NCBI GenBank assembly: GCA_002427055.1
Contig: DIPA01000007.1
Span: 1 to 6,085, forward strand
Direction: 5' to 3'
DNA length: 6,085 bases
Source: Firmicutes bacterium UBA5500
Lineage (GTDB): Bacteria; Bacillota; UBA994; UBA5500
Shown: positions 5,327 to 6,085 of the stretch, piece by piece
Layout: each line of letters starts with the position of its first letter
How positions within the stretch are numbered: position 1 is the first letter of the stretch
Program-made: the position numbers and the translations under genes
Notes under the pieces: model-generated
Database searches by the model: none
What the model was told of the DNA's origin: nothing
Seen by the model: only the letters and a program-made list of their open reading frames with translations

Positions 5327-6085
5327 TCACTTACCTAATATCTCATATAACACCTGCTTCGCCAGAAGAGGATTAGCTAAACCGCCCGAGATATGCATCA
5401 GCTGCCCCATCAGGAAGCCAAAAGCCCTCTCCTTGCCGCCCTGATATTCCGCTACTACAGCCGCATTTGCTTCTATTACCTGCTCTACCCACTGTTGCAG
5501 TTGCTCCCTATCATTAACCTGCTGCAGCTGGCGTGAGCGGGCAATTGCAGCCGGAGCCTGGCCACTAGCAAAACTCTCGGTCAACAGCTGTTTAGCGATA
5601 TTATGGCTAAGGGTCCCTTGCCGGACCAGCTTAAGCAGGTCGGCAAGATCTTGTGCAGCCACCGGGCAGTCAGCGAAAGAGCCGGAACTTTGGTTGAGCT
5701 GAGCCCTTAAGTCAGTCAACAGCCAGTTGGCAACATCCTCGGGCTCAGGGTAATAGAGTAAGACAGCCTCAAAATAGGCGGCTAGAGCAGGATCACCTAT
5801 AATCTCGCGTGCTGCATATGAGCTCAGTTTGAGCTCAGTCTGATAGCGTTGTTGCCGAGCAAGTGGTAACTCGGGCAAGTTGCGCTTGATGTCATCTAGC
5901 CGGGCATTATCTATAACAATAGTAGGTAAATCAGGTTCTGGAGAATAACGATAGTCAATAGCTTGCTCTTTGCTACGCATAGGAAAAGTCGCTTGTTGCA
6001 CTTCGTCCCAACGGCGTGTCTCACGAGGTACCAAAGAACCACAGTCCAAAAGCGCTGCCTGCCGCTGCTCTTCATAGGCAATAGC
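5327..6085 (-). CDS. gatB: Asp/Glu-tRNA amidotransferase subunit B, C-terminal part
   Basis: The frame is open from the right window edge, giving the last 252 residues of a protein that is normally about 475 residues. GatB binds misacylated Glu-tRNA(Gln) or Asp-tRNA(Asn) and, in the GatCAB complex, activates the acyl group for amidation with ammonia from GatA. The opening AIAYEEQRQ and RETRRWDE segments, and MRSKEQAIDYRYSPEPDLP (residues 36-54 of the fragment), are highly conserved GatB sequence from the end of the cradle domain. The later helical region and tail (LVRQGTLSHNIAKQLL at 153-168 and ERAFGFLMGQLMHISGGLANP at 219-239, interpreted with the preceding GGK) match the YqeY-like tRNA-binding domain. 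A TTG at 6049 is in frame, but homologous residues continue upstream of it, so it is not the start. gatA and gatC would be expected beyond the right edge. Confidence 0.95.
   Translation of the reverse strand, partial: AIAYEEQRQAALLDCGSLVPRETRRWDEVQQATFPMRSKEQAIDYRYSPEPDLPTIVIDNARLDDIKRNLPELPLARQQRYQTELKLSSYAAREIIGDPALAAYFEAVLLYYPEPEDVANWLLTDLRAQLNQSSGSFADCPVAAQDLADLLKLVRQGTLSHNIAKQLLTESFASGQAPAAIARSRQLQQVNDREQLQQWVEQVIEANAAVVAEYQGGKERAFGFLMGQLMHISGGLANPLLAKQVLYEILGK

Overview
The window is a piece of bacterial chromosome of moderate G+C content. Near-consensus Shine-Dalgarno sequences (AGGAGG type), TTG and GTG starts, intrinsic terminators, a GatCAB-type amidotransferase subunit and a methionine gamma-lyase suggest a Bacillota-like, probably anaerobic, amino-acid-using bacterium. 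That placement is inference; the sequence contains no taxonomic marker RNA. No rRNA, tRNA, CRISPR array, insertion sequence or prophage gene was seen.

All genes but one are on the minus strand, so reading runs from right to left. At the right edge is the 3' part of gatB (6085-5327), the tRNA-dependent amidotransferase B subunit. It is followed after 54 bp by a creatininase-family metallohydrolase (5272-4544). That gene ends in a strong hairpin terminator (4485-4527), which lies between it and the only plus-strand gene, a 70-residue two-helix membrane protein (4274-4486). A 164-bp divergent intergenic region (4110-4273) separates the small gene from the next minus-strand unit.

That unit starts with an imidazolonepropionase-like amidohydrolase (4109-2949), tightly followed by a succinylglutamate desuccinylase/aspartoacylase-type zinc deacylase (2936-2061). 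The deacylase has a TTG start, and its ribosome binding site overlaps the upstream stop codon. A hairpin (2021-2055) separates this pair from a HAD-superfamily phosphatase (1986-1264). A second terminator (1221-1260) follows the HAD gene. Then comes an almost complete methionine gamma-lyase (1169 to the left edge), missing only about its last ten residues.

Three different metal-dependent amide or acyl hydrolases within about 3.2 kb, next to a methionine gamma-lyase, suggest a peripheral catabolic or salvage locus for N-acylated or cyclic amide compounds. The substrate cannot be read from the sequence. The tight amidohydrolase/deacylase pair is the best-supported functional unit; links to the creatininase-like, HAD and lyase genes rest on proximity alone. 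No clearly new system was found. The most worthwhile leads are the coupled hydrolase pair, the orphan membrane hairpin protein, and the hairpin before the HAD gene that leaves no room for a promoter of its own.
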